This document shows, piece after piece, positions 31,166 to 40,192 of a stretch of DNA of 64,000 nt; within the stretch, counting starts at the first letter, position 1, and every line of letters starts with the position of its first letter. Made by a program: the position numbers and the translations under genes. Source of the DNA: Archangium violaceum. GTDB taxonomy: Bacteria > Myxococcota > Myxococcia > Myxococcales > Myxococcaceae. Below the pieces are notes generated by a model, which was not told the DNA's origin, made no database searches, and was given only the letters and a program-made list of their open reading frames with translations. The DNA lies in assembly GCF_016887565.1 (NCBI RefSeq), contig NZ_CP069396.1, forward strand, positions 4,243,001 through 4,307,000, read 5' to 3'.

Positions 31166-31423
31166 ATGCGAGCAGAGACCATCATCCGTGCGTGGAAGGA
31201 TCCTGCGTTCCGCGCGAGCCTCACCTCGGAGGAGCGGGCGGCGCTCCCCGAGCTTCCCTCCGGCAAGCCGATGACCGAGCTCGAGGAGGGCGAGCTGTCG
31301 GACGCCGTGGGTGGCGTGCGCGGCCGGCCCCGTGGGTGTCCCCCTCGTGAATTCACCGACGTGCCGTGCAGTGCGATCGATGCCTGTCCCAGCGCCCTGC
31401 TCTGCACGGTCGCCGCCTGTTGA
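31166..31423 (+). CDS. Mersacidin/lichenicidin-type class II lanthipeptide precursor
   Basis: 85-residue RiPP precursor. The leader has IIRAWKDPAFRASLTSEERA, LPSGKPMTELEEGELSDAV and the double-glycine GG at 49-50, matching the mersacidin/lichenicidin leader pattern (IIRSWKDP ... NPAG ... ELxxxxLxxxxGG). The 35-residue core has five Cys (58, 68, 74, 80, 85) and four Ser/Thr (Thr64, Ser69, Ser76, Thr81), so up to four (methyl)lanthionine rings. ATG 31166 has an excellent AGGAGG at 31154-31159, and a 7-bp hairpin CCTCCCC/GGGGAGG lies just upstream. No LanM synthetase, protease or transporter gene is in the window, so it must be modified in trans or be inactive. Confidence 0.78.
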   Translation: MRAETIIRAWKDPAFRASLTSEERAALPELPSGKPMTELEEGELSDAVGGVRGRPRGCPPREFTDVPCSAIDACPSALLCTVAAC

Positions 31424-31446
31424 CGGGCGGAGCGAGGCGGGGTGGC

Positions 31447-31820
31447 CTACTTGCCGTGCGGAGGAGGCTGGGATGGCCGCGTTGGTATCTGGATGGGGGT
31501 GGGCTCGGTGCCGGGGATGGACTCGGGCTCACGCCCCAGCTGCGAGACCCACGTGGCGCAGAGGAGGAGGCCCGTCACCAGCATCGCCCAGGCCAGCAGG
31601 TCCGAGGCCTTGAACGCGGTGAGCTCCTTCTCGGTCTCGCCGAGCAGCAGCAGTCCGGCACCGCCCGTGAGCACGGGCCCCCGCGGTCCCTCGTCCACCC
31701 GCCCCAGCGCGACCACGGTCGTGCCCAGATCGAGCCGCTCCTCGCCAGGACCAGGGCCCCGACGAGCATGAGACCCAGGCCCATGGGGAGCACCAGGGCC
31801 GTGGAGATGGCGTCGTTCAT
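31447..31820 (-). pseudogene. Small membrane protein, frameshifted
   Basis: Two frames join to one plausible protein. ATG 31820 opens MNDAISTALVLPMGLGLMLV, a first membrane helix; around 31738-31750 the frame must shift by one to continue EERLDLGTTVVALGRV, GAGLLLLGETEKELTA, FKASDLLAWAMLVTGLLLCA (second or third helix) and a Pro-rich tail ending PPPHGK. Neither frame alone has both parts. It runs convergent to the lanthipeptide precursor 24 bp from its stop. Family unknown; it may be a recent pseudogene or a sequencing indel. Confidence 0.5.
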
Positions 31821-31896
31821 GCGGTGTCTTGCTACGAGAGGTGGTACGCCGTGGCAACTGGAGAACCGCACTCTCGGTGCGAGCCCTGTGGCGCTC

Positions 31897-32094
31897 ATGG
31901 ACATGATGGCGGGCGTGTCCACCCGGCTGATGGTCACGCAACTGGTGGGCTTCACCATGTTCACGGTGCTGTCCCTCTTGAACCTGTTGCTCAACGCGGC
32001 GGACGCGGTGGAGGCGGCCGACCCCTCGCGTCAGGCCCGGATCGTGGTGGGCGCGCGGCGGTGGGCTGACGGGCGCCTCGACAACTCCCCGTGA
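31897..32094 (+). pseudogene. Histidine kinase fragment (N-box only)
   Basis: The frame reads RLMVTQLVGFTMFT, then VLSLLNLLLNAADAVEAADP and QARIVVGARRW before TGA 32092-32094. LNLLLNAADAV is the N-box of HATPase_c domains. The G-boxes that should follow are absent, and the upstream phosphoacceptor domain cannot be found, so only about 60 residues of a sensor kinase remain. It overlaps the beginning of the frameshifted membrane gene region and converges with the lipoprotein gene. Confidence 0.5.
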
Positions 32095-32096
32095 AA

Positions 32097-33098
32097 CTAC
32101 ATCCCCTTGAAGCGGGCGCAGTCGACCCGGTAGATGTTCTCCCGGTCGTCCACCACGGCCTGACTGAACACACCGGCGGACATGTGCTTCTGCGAGGCCT
32201 CCATGGGCTCCGCGTAGCAGACCTTCTTGTCCTTGCTCCGCGCGAGCAGCCACACGTCCATGACACGGCCCACGAGCTCCCCGGTGTCGCCCGAGGTCGA
32301 GCGCGCCCAGTCCTCGGAGTTGAGGATGGCCTTGAAGTAGGTCTTCTTCTCCGAAGGGCCCCACTTCAGGTTGGCGGCCTGGAGGATCTCCTTCTCCAGT
32401 GCCGCATCCACCTTCTGGGGGTTGGGAATGACCACCTTGGCGCCCACCGCCAGTTGCATCGCGTCATAGCTGCCCTTGCTGGTATCGAGCAGGAAGTGGT
32501 CGTACGCGTCGTACCGCGTCTCGTTCCCCCCACTCCAGGAGTAGCGGACCAGCACGGTGTACCTGGCGCGGCTCGCGGCGCCCGAGGCCAGCTTGTTCAG
32601 GAGCCACAGCCGATGATCGTCCTTCGCGCCGATCTCCTGGACCAGGAACGGCAGAACGAAGGTCTTCTGCGCGGCCTGCGCCTCGGGAATCTTGAAGTCG
32701 TCGCGCCACACGCCGCCGGTCTGGAGGTCGTCCCAGTTCGGCTTGTAGGCGGCGTCCTGGGTCTGGACGTACTCCTTGAGTTTCTGGGGGTCGGTCAGCG
32801 CGGGATTGGCCGTCCAGAACAGGGAGACGTAGACATTCTGGCTGGGAATGTCGCGAAGGGTCTCGTTGACCGTGAACCACCCGTAGAGGGGCTGACCCGC
32901 CTCGAACTCGAGCTGCTTCGGCGGGGGCGCCTCAGCGGCGGGCGCGGTGCTGCTCCAGCCGCTCTGCGTCACCGTGACGACCTTGGCTCTCGGGGTTCCT
33001 CCCATGTCCGCGGAGACCTGCCGGATGAGGTTCGCACACCCTGTCTGGAGCAGACACGAAGCGACCAGGAGCGGAAGAGCGCACAGCGAGCGTGACAT
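32097..33098 (-). CDS. Uncharacterised lipoprotein
   Basis: 333 residues. Signal peptide with lipobox LLQTGC (LPLLVASCLLQTGC, Cys about 21). The mature protein is rich in beta-type segments and charged helices (QNVYVSLFWTANPAL, RYTVLVRYSWSGGNETRYDA, WARSTSGDTGELVGRVMDVW). No domain recognised. ATG 33098 follows GGGGGGTC. It stands alone on its strand, divergent from the giant kinase gene with a 286-bp spacer. Confidence 0.75.
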   Translation of the reverse strand: MSRSLCALPLLVASCLLQTGCANLIRQVSADMGGTPRAKVVTVTQSGWSSTAPAAEAPPPKQLEFEAGQPLYGWFTVNETLRDIPSQNVYVSLFWTANPALTDPQKLKEYVQTQDAAYKPNWDDLQTGGVWRDDFKIPEAQAAQKTFVLPFLVQEIGAKDDHRLWLLNKLASGAASRARYTVLVRYSWSGGNETRYDAYDHFLLDTSKGSYDAMQLAVGAKVVIPNPQKVDAALEKEILQAANLKWGPSEKKTYFKAILNSEDWARSTSGDTGELVGRVMDVWLLARSKDKKVCYAEPMEASQKHMSAGVFSQAVVDDRENIYRVDCARFKGM

Positions 33099-33384
33099 GG
33101 TTTGACCCCCCGTGAATCGTGTTCGATCGTCAGGCGATGATGGCCCGGAACGGACTCTAGCCGCTGGCACTCCCGTGCGTCACCCCAGCGGCTCCTGTCC
33201 CGCGGGCTCCTCCGTGTCTGATGGGCTCTCGACCCCTTGCCTGCTCCAACTCTGATTGAGGAGGCTCTCCGCTCGCATCGGGCGGAATGGAGGGGGATCT
33301 CCTCGTCTTCTCGTCCGTGAGAAGATCGTGATGTCGCGCGGGGGTCCGGTTCGTGGCATGCGCGCATCTGGGAGTTGACCGAAG

Positions 33385-36300
33385 ATGTTGGCGAGAATTC
33401 CTCAGTACAAGGTCCTCGAGGTGATCCACCAGGGGGAGATGCACACGCTGTACCGGGCCTCGAGGCTGGCCGACGGACTTCCGGTGGTCATCAAGGTCCC
33501 AGTCACGGCGCGCACGGACTCGCGAGAGGTGGTGCGGCTGGAGCGCGAGCTCGTGCTGATCCGGAGGTGCCAGAGCTCGTCTCATGTCGTGGATGCCATC
33601 GAGCTTCTGCAACTGCCGGGTATCGCCGCATTGGTCCTGGAGGACTTCCAGGGTCGCTCGCTCGATCGGATGCTCTCCGGCCCGCTCGAAATCCGCGCGT
33701 TCCTGAGGCTCGCGATTTCGATGGCGTCCGCCCTCGCCGATGTCCACCGCCACGAGATCGTTCATCTCGATATCAAGCCGGCCAACATCATCGTGAACGA
33801 CGCGACGGGAGAGGTGAAGGTCACCGACTTCGGAATCGCGTCGACCCTCCCGCTCGAGCACCGGTCCTTCCGCCCGGCGAGCACCGTGGAGGGCACGTTC
33901 GCGTACCTGTCGCCCGAGCAGACAGGGCGGATGAACCGCTCGGTCGATCACCGCTCGGACCTGTACTCGCTCGGCATCACGTTCTACGAGATGCTGGTGG
34001 GGGCGCTCCCGTTCTCGGCGGAGGACGTGCTGGGTTGGTTTCACTGCCACCTGGCGGTGGTTCCCCGCCAGGTGTGTGAGGTGAACGCGAGCGTGCCGGT
34101 GGCCCTCTCGCGCATCGTGGCCAGGCTGATGGCGAAGGCCCCCGAGGATCGGTATCAAAGCGCGGAGGGCCTGAAGGCGGACCTGGAGCAGTGCGCCGCG
34201 CGGTGGGATTCGGGCGCGGAGCTCGCCCCTTTCCCGCTCGGTGCCGCGGATGCGCTGGATTGGTTTCGCATCCCCGAGAAGCTCTACGGCCGGACGGACG
34301 ACGTGGCGGCGCTCCTGGACGCGTTCGATCGCGGCCTCAAGGTGGGAAGATGCGCGCTGGCGCTCGTCTCGGGGTATTCGGGCGTCGGCAAGTCGTCGCT
34401 GGTGAACGAGGTCTTCAGGCCGCTGGTGCGCGAGCGTGGCTTGTTCGCGTCCGGCAAGTTCGATCAGCTCAATACCGGGGGCCCGTACTCCGTCCTGATG
34501 TCCGCCCTCCGGCAATGCACCCAGCAGATCCTGGCCGAGGGCGAAGCGGAGACGGCCGTGTGGAAGGAGCGCATCCAGCGAGCGCTCGGTCCGAACGGCC
34601 AGCTCGTGGTCGACCTGCTTCCCCAGCTCGAGCTCATCATCGGAAGGCAGGCCCCGGTGGAGGAGCTGGGGCCGGCCGAGTCGCTGAATCGGCTCCACGA
34701 GGTCTTCGCCCATTTCTTCGGCGCCCTCAGTCAGGACCATCGCCCGCTCGTCCTCTTTCTCGATGACCTCCAGTGGGTGGATCCGGCAACGCTCGCCCTC
34801 CTCCAGCACGTCATCCCCCACCCGGATGCGGGCTGCCTCTTCGTGATTGGCGCCTACCGCGACAACGAGGTGACGCCCTCCCACCCGCTGATGATGGCGC
34901 TCGACTCGCTGCGCCGGGCGGAGGTCCCGATCACCGACATCGTGCTCTCGCCGCTCGGGCTCGAGCACATCCAGCAGCTGGTCGCGGAGACGCTGCACAC
35001 CGACGAGGCGAGGGTACTGCCGCTCGCGCGCCTTCTCGTCGACAGGACCGGAGGCAACCCGTTCTTCCTCACCCAGTTCCTCGGTACCCTCCACCGGGAG
35101 AAGCTCCTCCAGTTCGATGTGGCGACGCGCGAGTGGGTCTGGGAGCTGGCGCGGATCCAGGCCAAGGGCTTCACCGATAACGTGGTGGCCCTGATGGTCG
35201 CGAAGCTGAGGGAGCTTCCGCCCGCCACCCTGGACGCACTCAGGGTCGCCTCGTGCATTGGCAACACCTTCGATTCCGAGGACGTCTCCGGGCTGGTGCA
35301 AGAGTCCCCCAAGGAGCTCGAAGCGAATCTCCTCGACGCCGTCAAGGAGCGGCTGATTCTTCGCTTCGAGCATGCGTACAGGTTCCTGCATGATCGCGTC
35401 CAGCAGGCCGCCTATCTCCTCACCCCGGAGGAGCAGCGCGTCCGGCTACACCTGCGGATCGGACGGATGCTGCGCACGCGCCGGCCGTCAGCGGTGTTCG
35501 AGATCGTCAACCATCTCAATCTCGCGGCGGCACTGATCGACGGCCGAGACGAAGCGATCGAGCTGGCGCGGCTCAACCTGGAGGCAGGCGAGAGCGCGAT
35601 GCGGTCGGGTGCCCATGCGGCCGCGTTGAGCTACCTCGCCGCTGGTTGTGATTGCGTGGGCGAGGGCGGGTGGGAGTCCCATTACGAGCTGACCTACGCG
35701 CTCTCCTTCCAACAGGCTCAGTGCCAGATCATCAGCGGACAGCTCGGGGCCGCGGAGGCGAAGATCTCCACCCTCCTCACGCGCGCCCGGAGCCGGACGG
35801 AACAGGCCAACGTGCACCGCCTGAAGGTGGATCTCCACGGGACCCGAGGCGAGTTCCCCCAGGCCGTCGAGGCGGCGCTCTCGTGTGCGCGGCTGTTCGG
35901 GATCGAGCTGTCTCCACGGCCAACTCCCGAGGCGCTGAGGGCCACGGTGCAGGCCATGTGGGATGAGCTGGCTCGACGCAAGCTCGAGTCGATCGCGGAC
36001 CTGCCGCCGATGACGGACCCGGAGCAGAGGGCCCTCCTGGCGCTCTTCGCGGCGGTCCTGCCGCCGGCGTACTTCATCAACCCGGATCTGCACGATCTGC
36101 TCGCATGCCAGATGGTGGGTGCCAGCCTCCGCCACGGAAACGCGGACGTCTCCGTCATGGGCTACGTCGTCTTCGGGCAGGCGATCGGACATGTCCTCAG
36201 GAAGTGGCGTGAGGCGGTTCGTCTCGGCGCGCTCGCGGTCGACCTGATGGACAGGCGGGGCATCGTCGGGAGCCGGGCGAAGGTGTGCCTCGTCATCGGA

Positions 36301-38667
36301 GGCTTCATCAACCACCGGGTCCAACACCTCCGGGACGTGCTCCCGCTGTTCCAGGTCAGCTGGTCCGCCGCACGCGAGGCCGGAGAGCTCACCTTCGCCT
36401 CCTATTCCAGCATGAACATGGTGGTGTTCCGGTTCATGATGGGTGACCACCTCGAGGATGTCATCGCGGAGGCCGAGACCTCCATGGACTTCACCCGTCG
36501 CACGAGAAATGACGCGATCTGGGTGCCCATCGCGGATCTCCGAGAGGTGGTGGAGTGTCTGCGGCAGAAGACGGAGCCTCCCCCGGTGCCGCCGGACGTG
36601 GGGACCGGGCTGCGCGCCGTCCCGTTCATTTCGTTCATGTTCTACAGGTACCGGCTGCTCTGCGGGCTCATCTACGGAGACACCCCGGGGGCCGTGGAGA
36701 TGGCCCGGAAGGGAAGGGATTTCCTCGCTTCCTACACCGGCCAGATCGGCGTCGCGGAGTACCACTACCACACGGCCCTCGCGCTGGCCCGGCACCATGA
36801 CGCGGTGCCGCCCGAGGTGCAGCGGGAGTACCTCGGCCAGATCGAAGACAATCTGGCGGTGCTCCAGGAGTGGGCCGAGACGGGCCCCGAGAACCATGCT
36901 CATGCGCATGCGCTCATCTCCGCGGAGCTCGCCCGGCTCCGGGGGAACGTCGGAGAGGCGATGCGGCTGTATGAAGACGCCATCCGCCAGGCGCGCGAGA
37001 ATGGCTTCATCCAGAACGAGGCGCTCGCGTACGAGGTCGCGTCGGAGTTCTATCGGGCCCGTGGAATCGAGACCGTTGCCCTGGCGCACCTGCGCGAGGC
37101 CCGGCGCGCCTACCTGCAATGGGGTGCGCACGGCAAGGTGAAGCAGCTCGATATGAAGTACCCGCACCTGGTCAGGTCCGGTGCGAGCACCACCAGCGGC
37201 GGCACGAGCCCGGCCACGGACGAAGCGTTCAACCTGATGACGGTGGTGAAGGCGCAACAGGCGATCTCCAGGGAGATCGTCCTCGAAGGCCTGTTGAAGA
37301 CGCTGATGTGCATTCTCATCGAGAGTGCGGGGGCGGAGCGGGGTTGCCTCCTCCTGAGCCGTGACGACACCTTGTTCGTCGAGGCGTGGGCGGAGGTCGA
37401 GCAAGAGGAGATCAAGGTCGACGCCGCGCGGGTACCGATCGAGGGATCGGATCGCCTGCCCCTCTCCATCGTGAGCTACGTCAAGCGCTCGCTCGAGAGC
37501 CTCATCCTCGCGGACGCGGACGCCGACAGCAGGTTCGCCTCGGACGAGTACGTCGTGCGGACGAAACCCCGGTCCATCCTGTGCATGCCAGTGATGGGCC
37601 AGGCGAAGCTGGCGGGCGTCCTCTACCTGGAGAACAGGCTGGCCGCGGGCGTGTTCACACCGAGCCGGCTCGCGGTCCTCGAGGTCCTGGCGTCGCAAGC
37701 CTCGATCTCGCTGGCCAACGCGAAGCTTTACGCGAGCGTCCAGCAGGCCGAGGAGGCGCTGCGGCGATCTCACGACGAGCTCGAGCGGCGCGTCGAAGAG
37801 CGGGCGCGCGAGCTGCGGCGCGCGCAGGCCGAGCTGTTGGACACCGCGCGGCGCGCCGGAAGGGCGGAGATCGCCGCGGATGTGTTGCACAATGCCGGGA
37901 ACATCCTCAACAGCGTGAACACCTCGGCGGGACTCGTGGCATCCAAGCTGCGGCAGTTCCACGTGTCGAAGCTGGCCAGGGCCGCGGCCCTCCTGCAGGA
38001 GCACGCGGCGGACATCGGGGAGTTCCTGGTGAAGGATGAGGCTGGCAAACGGCTGCCCACGTACCTCACCCTGCTGGCGGAGACGATGCGGGAGGACCTG
38101 GATTTCACGCTGGGCGAGGTGGATTCCATGGTGGCGAGCGTGGAGCACCTCAACGAGGTGGTGCGGACTCAGCAGGCCTATGTCGGGGTCCTGGAAGCGG
38201 CGGAGTTGATCCACCCGGAGGATCTGCTGGAGAACGCATTGAGGATGAACACCCCCGCACTGGAGCCTCTGCGGGTGCGAATCATCAAGGACTACGCGGC
38301 GCTGCCGGCTCTCCTCCTCCAGAGGAGCAGGGTGGTGCAGATCCTGGCCAACCTCATCAGCAACGCCGCCTGGGCGCTGAGTGAGAGCGAGCGAGAGGCG
38401 AAGTGGATCAGGCTCGAGATCGAGGTGAAGGGGGAGCAGTCGCTGAGGATCTCCGTGGGCGACAATGGGGTGGGGATCGCGCCGGAGAACGTGGGGAAGC
38501 TCTTCCGCCCTGGCTTCTCCACGAGGAAGGACGGGCACGGCTTCGGGCTCCACAGCAGCGCCCTCACGGCGAAGGCCATGGGCGGTTCGATCCTGGTGGA
38601 GAGCGAGGGACCGGGCAGGGGCGCCCTGTTCACCCTGGAGTTGCCCCTGGTGAAACCCCCGTCTTGA
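33385..38667 (+). CDS. Hybrid Ser/Thr kinase - AAA ATPase - GAF - sensor histidine kinase
   Basis: 1760 residues, cytoplasmic. Domains: Ser/Thr kinase 8-265 (Lys37 in VVIKV; loop VHLDIKPANIIV with Leu in place of Arg in HRD; DFG at 148-150); AAA/STAND-type ATPase about 300-650 (Walker A GYSGVGKSS near 330-337; Walker B PLVLFLDDLQWVD near 455); TPR-like helical region about 700-1270; GAF domain about 1290-1400; coiled coil; histidine phosphoacceptor His1502 (ADVLHNAGNILNSV); HATPase_c 1600-1755 with NLISNAAWAL, GDNGVGI and GHGFGLHSSALTAKAMGG. There is no receiver domain, so a separate response regulator must exist elsewhere. This type is common in Myxococcales. It probably integrates nutrient or redox signals. 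Confidence 0.95.
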   Translation: MLARIPQYKVLEVIHQGEMHTLYRASRLADGLPVVIKVPVTARTDSREVVRLERELVLIRRCQSSSHVVDAIELLQLPGIAALVLEDFQGRSLDRMLSGPLEIRAFLRLAISMASALADVHRHEIVHLDIKPANIIVNDATGEVKVTDFGIASTLPLEHRSFRPASTVEGTFAYLSPEQTGRMNRSVDHRSDLYSLGITFYEMLVGALPFSAEDVLGWFHCHLAVVPRQVCEVNASVPVALSRIVARLMAKAPEDRYQSAEGLKADLEQCAARWDSGAELAPFPLGAADALDWFRIPEKLYGRTDDVAALLDAFDRGLKVGRCALALVSGYSGVGKSSLVNEVFRPLVRERGLFASGKFDQLNTGGPYSVLMSALRQCTQQILAEGEAETAVWKERIQRALGPNGQLVVDLLPQLELIIGRQAPVEELGPAESLNRLHEVFAHFFGALSQDHRPLVLFLDDLQWVDPATLALLQHVIPHPDAGCLFVIGAYRDNEVTPSHPLMMALDSLRRAEVPITDIVLSPLGLEHIQQLVAETLHTDEARVLPLARLLVDRTGGNPFFLTQFLGTLHREKLLQFDVATREWVWELARIQAKGFTDNVVALMVAKLRELPPATLDALRVASCIGNTFDSEDVSGLVQESPKELEANLLDAVKERLILRFEHAYRFLHDRVQQAAYLLTPEEQRVRLHLRIGRMLRTRRPSAVFEIVNHLNLAAALIDGRDEAIELARLNLEAGESAMRSGAHAAALSYLAAGCDCVGEGGWESHYELTYALSFQQAQCQIISGQLGAAEAKISTLLTRARSRTEQANVHRLKVDLHGTRGEFPQAVEAALSCARLFGIELSPRPTPEALRATVQAMWDELARRKLESIADLPPMTDPEQRALLALFAAVLPPAYFINPDLHDLLACQMVGASLRHGNADVSVMGYVVFGQAIGHVLRKWREAVRLGALAVDLMDRRGIVGSRAKVCLVIGGFINHRVQHLRDVLPLFQVSWSAAREAGELTFASYSSMNMVVFRFMMGDHLEDVIAEAETSMDFTRRTRNDAIWVPIADLREVVECLRQKTEPPPVPPDVGTGLRAVPFISFMFYRYRLLCGLIYGDTPGAVEMARKGRDFLASYTGQIGVAEYHYHTALALARHHDAVPPEVQREYLGQIEDNLAVLQEWAETGPENHAHAHALISAELARLRGNVGEAMRLYEDAIRQARENGFIQNEALAYEVASEFYRARGIETVALAHLREARRAYLQWGAHGKVKQLDMKYPHLVRSGASTTSGGTSPATDEAFNLMTVVKAQQAISREIVLEGLLKTLMCILIESAGAERGCLLLSRDDTLFVEAWAEVEQEEIKVDAARVPIEGSDRLPLSIVSYVKRSLESLILADADADSRFASDEYVVRTKPRSILCMPVMGQAKLAGVLYLENRLAAGVFTPSRLAVLEVLASQASISLANAKLYASVQQAEEALRRSHDELERRVEERARELRRAQAELLDTARRAGRAEIAADVLHNAGNILNSVNTSAGLVASKLRQFHVSKLARAAALLQEHAADIGEFLVKDEAGKRLPTYLTLLAETMREDLDFTLGEVDSMVASVEHLNEVVRTQQAYVGVLEAAELIHPEDLLENALRMNTPALEPLRVRIIKDYAALPALLLQRSRVVQILANLISNAAWALSESEREAKWIRLEIEVKGEQSLRISVGDNGVGIAPENVGKLFRPGFSTRKDGHGFGLHSSALTAKAMGGSILVESEGPGRGALFTLELPLVKPPS

Positions 38668-38746
38668 GTGGCTGAAGGAACGGCCCAGGTCACAAGTTCA
38701 CGCCAGCACCTCCATCCCCCCAGGGGGTTTTGAACCCATCAGGAGG

Positions 38747-39274
38747 ATGAAGAGCGTGATTTCCACCAACACGGCGCAGTTGGAGACAGTCGAAGCGAGC
38801 AGCGATGTCCACGAGCAGTTGATCACCTTGTTACAGCACCATAACGCCACCTTCCGGGTCATGGAGCATCCGCCCGAGGGGCAGACAGAGCTCGCCAGCC
38901 TCCTTCGCGGGCACTCGCTGTCCCAGGCCGCGAAGTCGCTGGTGTTGATGGTGAAGCAAGGCAAGCGCGTGAGCCGGTACTTCCTCTGTGTCGTGCCTGG
39001 CGACTATCGGGTGGACATGGCCATGGTGAAGCGGTTGGTCAGTGGAACGTACGCCGCCCTCGCGCCCGCGAACCACGCCGAGCGACTGACCGGCTGCACC
39101 ATGGGCGCGGTTCCTCCTGTCTCGCTCCACCCGGACCTGGAGCTGCTCGTGGATCCCAAGCTGCTGGAGAACCAGGAGATCGTCTTCAACTCGGGCCGCC
39201 TGGACCGCTCCATCTTCCTTGCCCGGGATTGCTACGTCCGCATCTTCAAGCCCTGGGTGTCCCGCATCACTTGA
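38747..39274 (+). CDS. YbaK/EbsC-type aminoacyl-tRNA deacylase
   Basis: 175 residues of the YbaK/ProX superfamily: HHNATFRVMEHPPEGQT opening, SLSQAAKSLVLMVKQGK with the conserved catalytic-site Lys, YFLCVVPGDYRVDMAMVK, and GCTMGAVPPVSLHPDLELLV, the G-x-x-x-G-x-V-P-P segment. These proteins hydrolyse mischarged tRNAs such as Cys- or Ala-tRNAPro, or related substrates. It follows the giant kinase by 79 bp; a GC-rich hairpin with TTTT at about 38717-38733 may separate them. It converges with the four-gene biosynthetic operon, and a role there (for instance clearing a mis-acylated tRNA) is only a guess. Confidence 0.85.
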   Translation: MKSVISTNTAQLETVEASSDVHEQLITLLQHHNATFRVMEHPPEGQTELASLLRGHSLSQAAKSLVLMVKQGKRVSRYFLCVVPGDYRVDMAMVKRLVSGTYAALAPANHAERLTGCTMGAVPPVSLHPDLELLVDPKLLENQEIVFNSGRLDRSIFLARDCYVRIFKPWVSRIT

Positions 39275-39358
39275 CCTTCGACACCTCGGGGCCCACTCCG
39301 CCAACGGCGAGTGGACCCCGAGGCGCGCCGGCGAGGCAATGCCGGACACGGGGACCCA

Positions 39359-40171
39359 TCAGCTCCAGATCACCGCTTCATCCAGCCCATCCCCAGGCAA
39401 CCCGATGAAGAAGCCCAGCGTCAGCCGATTCGAGCCGCCCACCCGCTCGATGGCGTGGTAGTAGGTCGGGTTGAGCAGATACACGTCGCCCGTGTGCGGT
39501 TTGAAGACGTTGCAGGCATGCCCCCGGACCACCTGCTCGTCGTACCCCAGGCCTCCCGGGATTTTGTAGACCTCGTCTTCCGGATGCCACTGCTTGCGGT
39601 AGTGGTACAGCTCGCCTCCGGTGTCGCACTCCTGGATGCATACCACGCAGCTCAACTGCTGCTTGAGCCGTGCCAGCAGCAGCGGGGTGCTGGCCGCATC
39701 GCGCATGACGTTGTCGTTGTGCAAGGGATTGCGGACCCCGTCGGCATGAATCCGCACGATGCACTCGGCGTAGCAGCGGCCGTCTGGCTCGCGGGCGGTC
39801 TCGAACGAGCGCAGCCCCAGCACCTCCTTGAGGCGTGCTCGCACGCGCTCCGCCAGGTCGAACTGGATGCGCTTGAAGAGCGCTCGGGTCTCGTCTGCCT
39901 CCTCGAAGTAGCGGGCCGGGTCAGGCAGGAACCTGGCCAGATAGGGGCCCAGGGTGGTGAGGGTTCCGTTGCTGTAGCGCGTGGTGGAGGCACGCGCTAG
40001 CTGGGCCTCGAGGAGCTGCTGATTGGTGTCGAAGACACCACGAGGCAACAGGTCCTTCAGCACCACCACGCTGGTGTCACCATCGACGAGCTGCCCGAGC
40101 ACGTGGGGACCCAGGCGTGCGCCAGGTCCCGCGGGGTAGACGACACTCTTCCAGCTTCCCATCTCTTGCAT
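39359..40171 (-). CDS. Fe(II)/2-oxoglutarate-dependent oxygenase, last gene of the PP-loop/ATP-grasp operon
   Basis: 270 residues. PLHNDNVMRD supplies the H-x-D metal triad, the distal His lies in PTYYHAIERVGG, and SNRLTLGFFIG supplies the Arg that binds 2-oxoglutarate. A long N-terminal part (about 150 residues) precedes the double-stranded beta-helix core. It lies 21 bp after the glutaminase gene. In the pathway it probably hydroxylates, epoxidises or desaturates the product of the ligases. Start 40171 is preferred because GGAG is 9 nt upstream; GTG 40177 is the alternative. Confidence 0.85.
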   Translation of the reverse strand: MQEMGSWKSVVYPAGPGARLGPHVLGQLVDGDTSVVVLKDLLPRGVFDTNQQLLEAQLARASTTRYSNGTLTTLGPYLARFLPDPARYFEEADETRALFKRIQFDLAERVRARLKEVLGLRSFETAREPDGRCYAECIVRIHADGVRNPLHNDNVMRDAASTPLLLARLKQQLSCVVCIQECDTGGELYHYRKQWHPEDEVYKIPGGLGYDEQVVRGHACNVFKPHTGDVYLLNPTYYHAIERVGGSNRLTLGFFIGLPGDGLDEAVIWS

Positions 40172-40192
40172 GTGCACGTTCTCCGTCCTCGC

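Noticed and set aside
31124-31423. Longer start for the lanthipeptide precursor at 31124
   Set aside because: The upstream codons come from a GC-rich hairpin; the ATG at 31166 has AGGAGG at the right distance and begins the known leader pattern.
35488-38553. Minus-strand 1000-codon frame opposite the giant kinase
   Set aside because: Antisense shadow; all domain motifs are on the plus strand.
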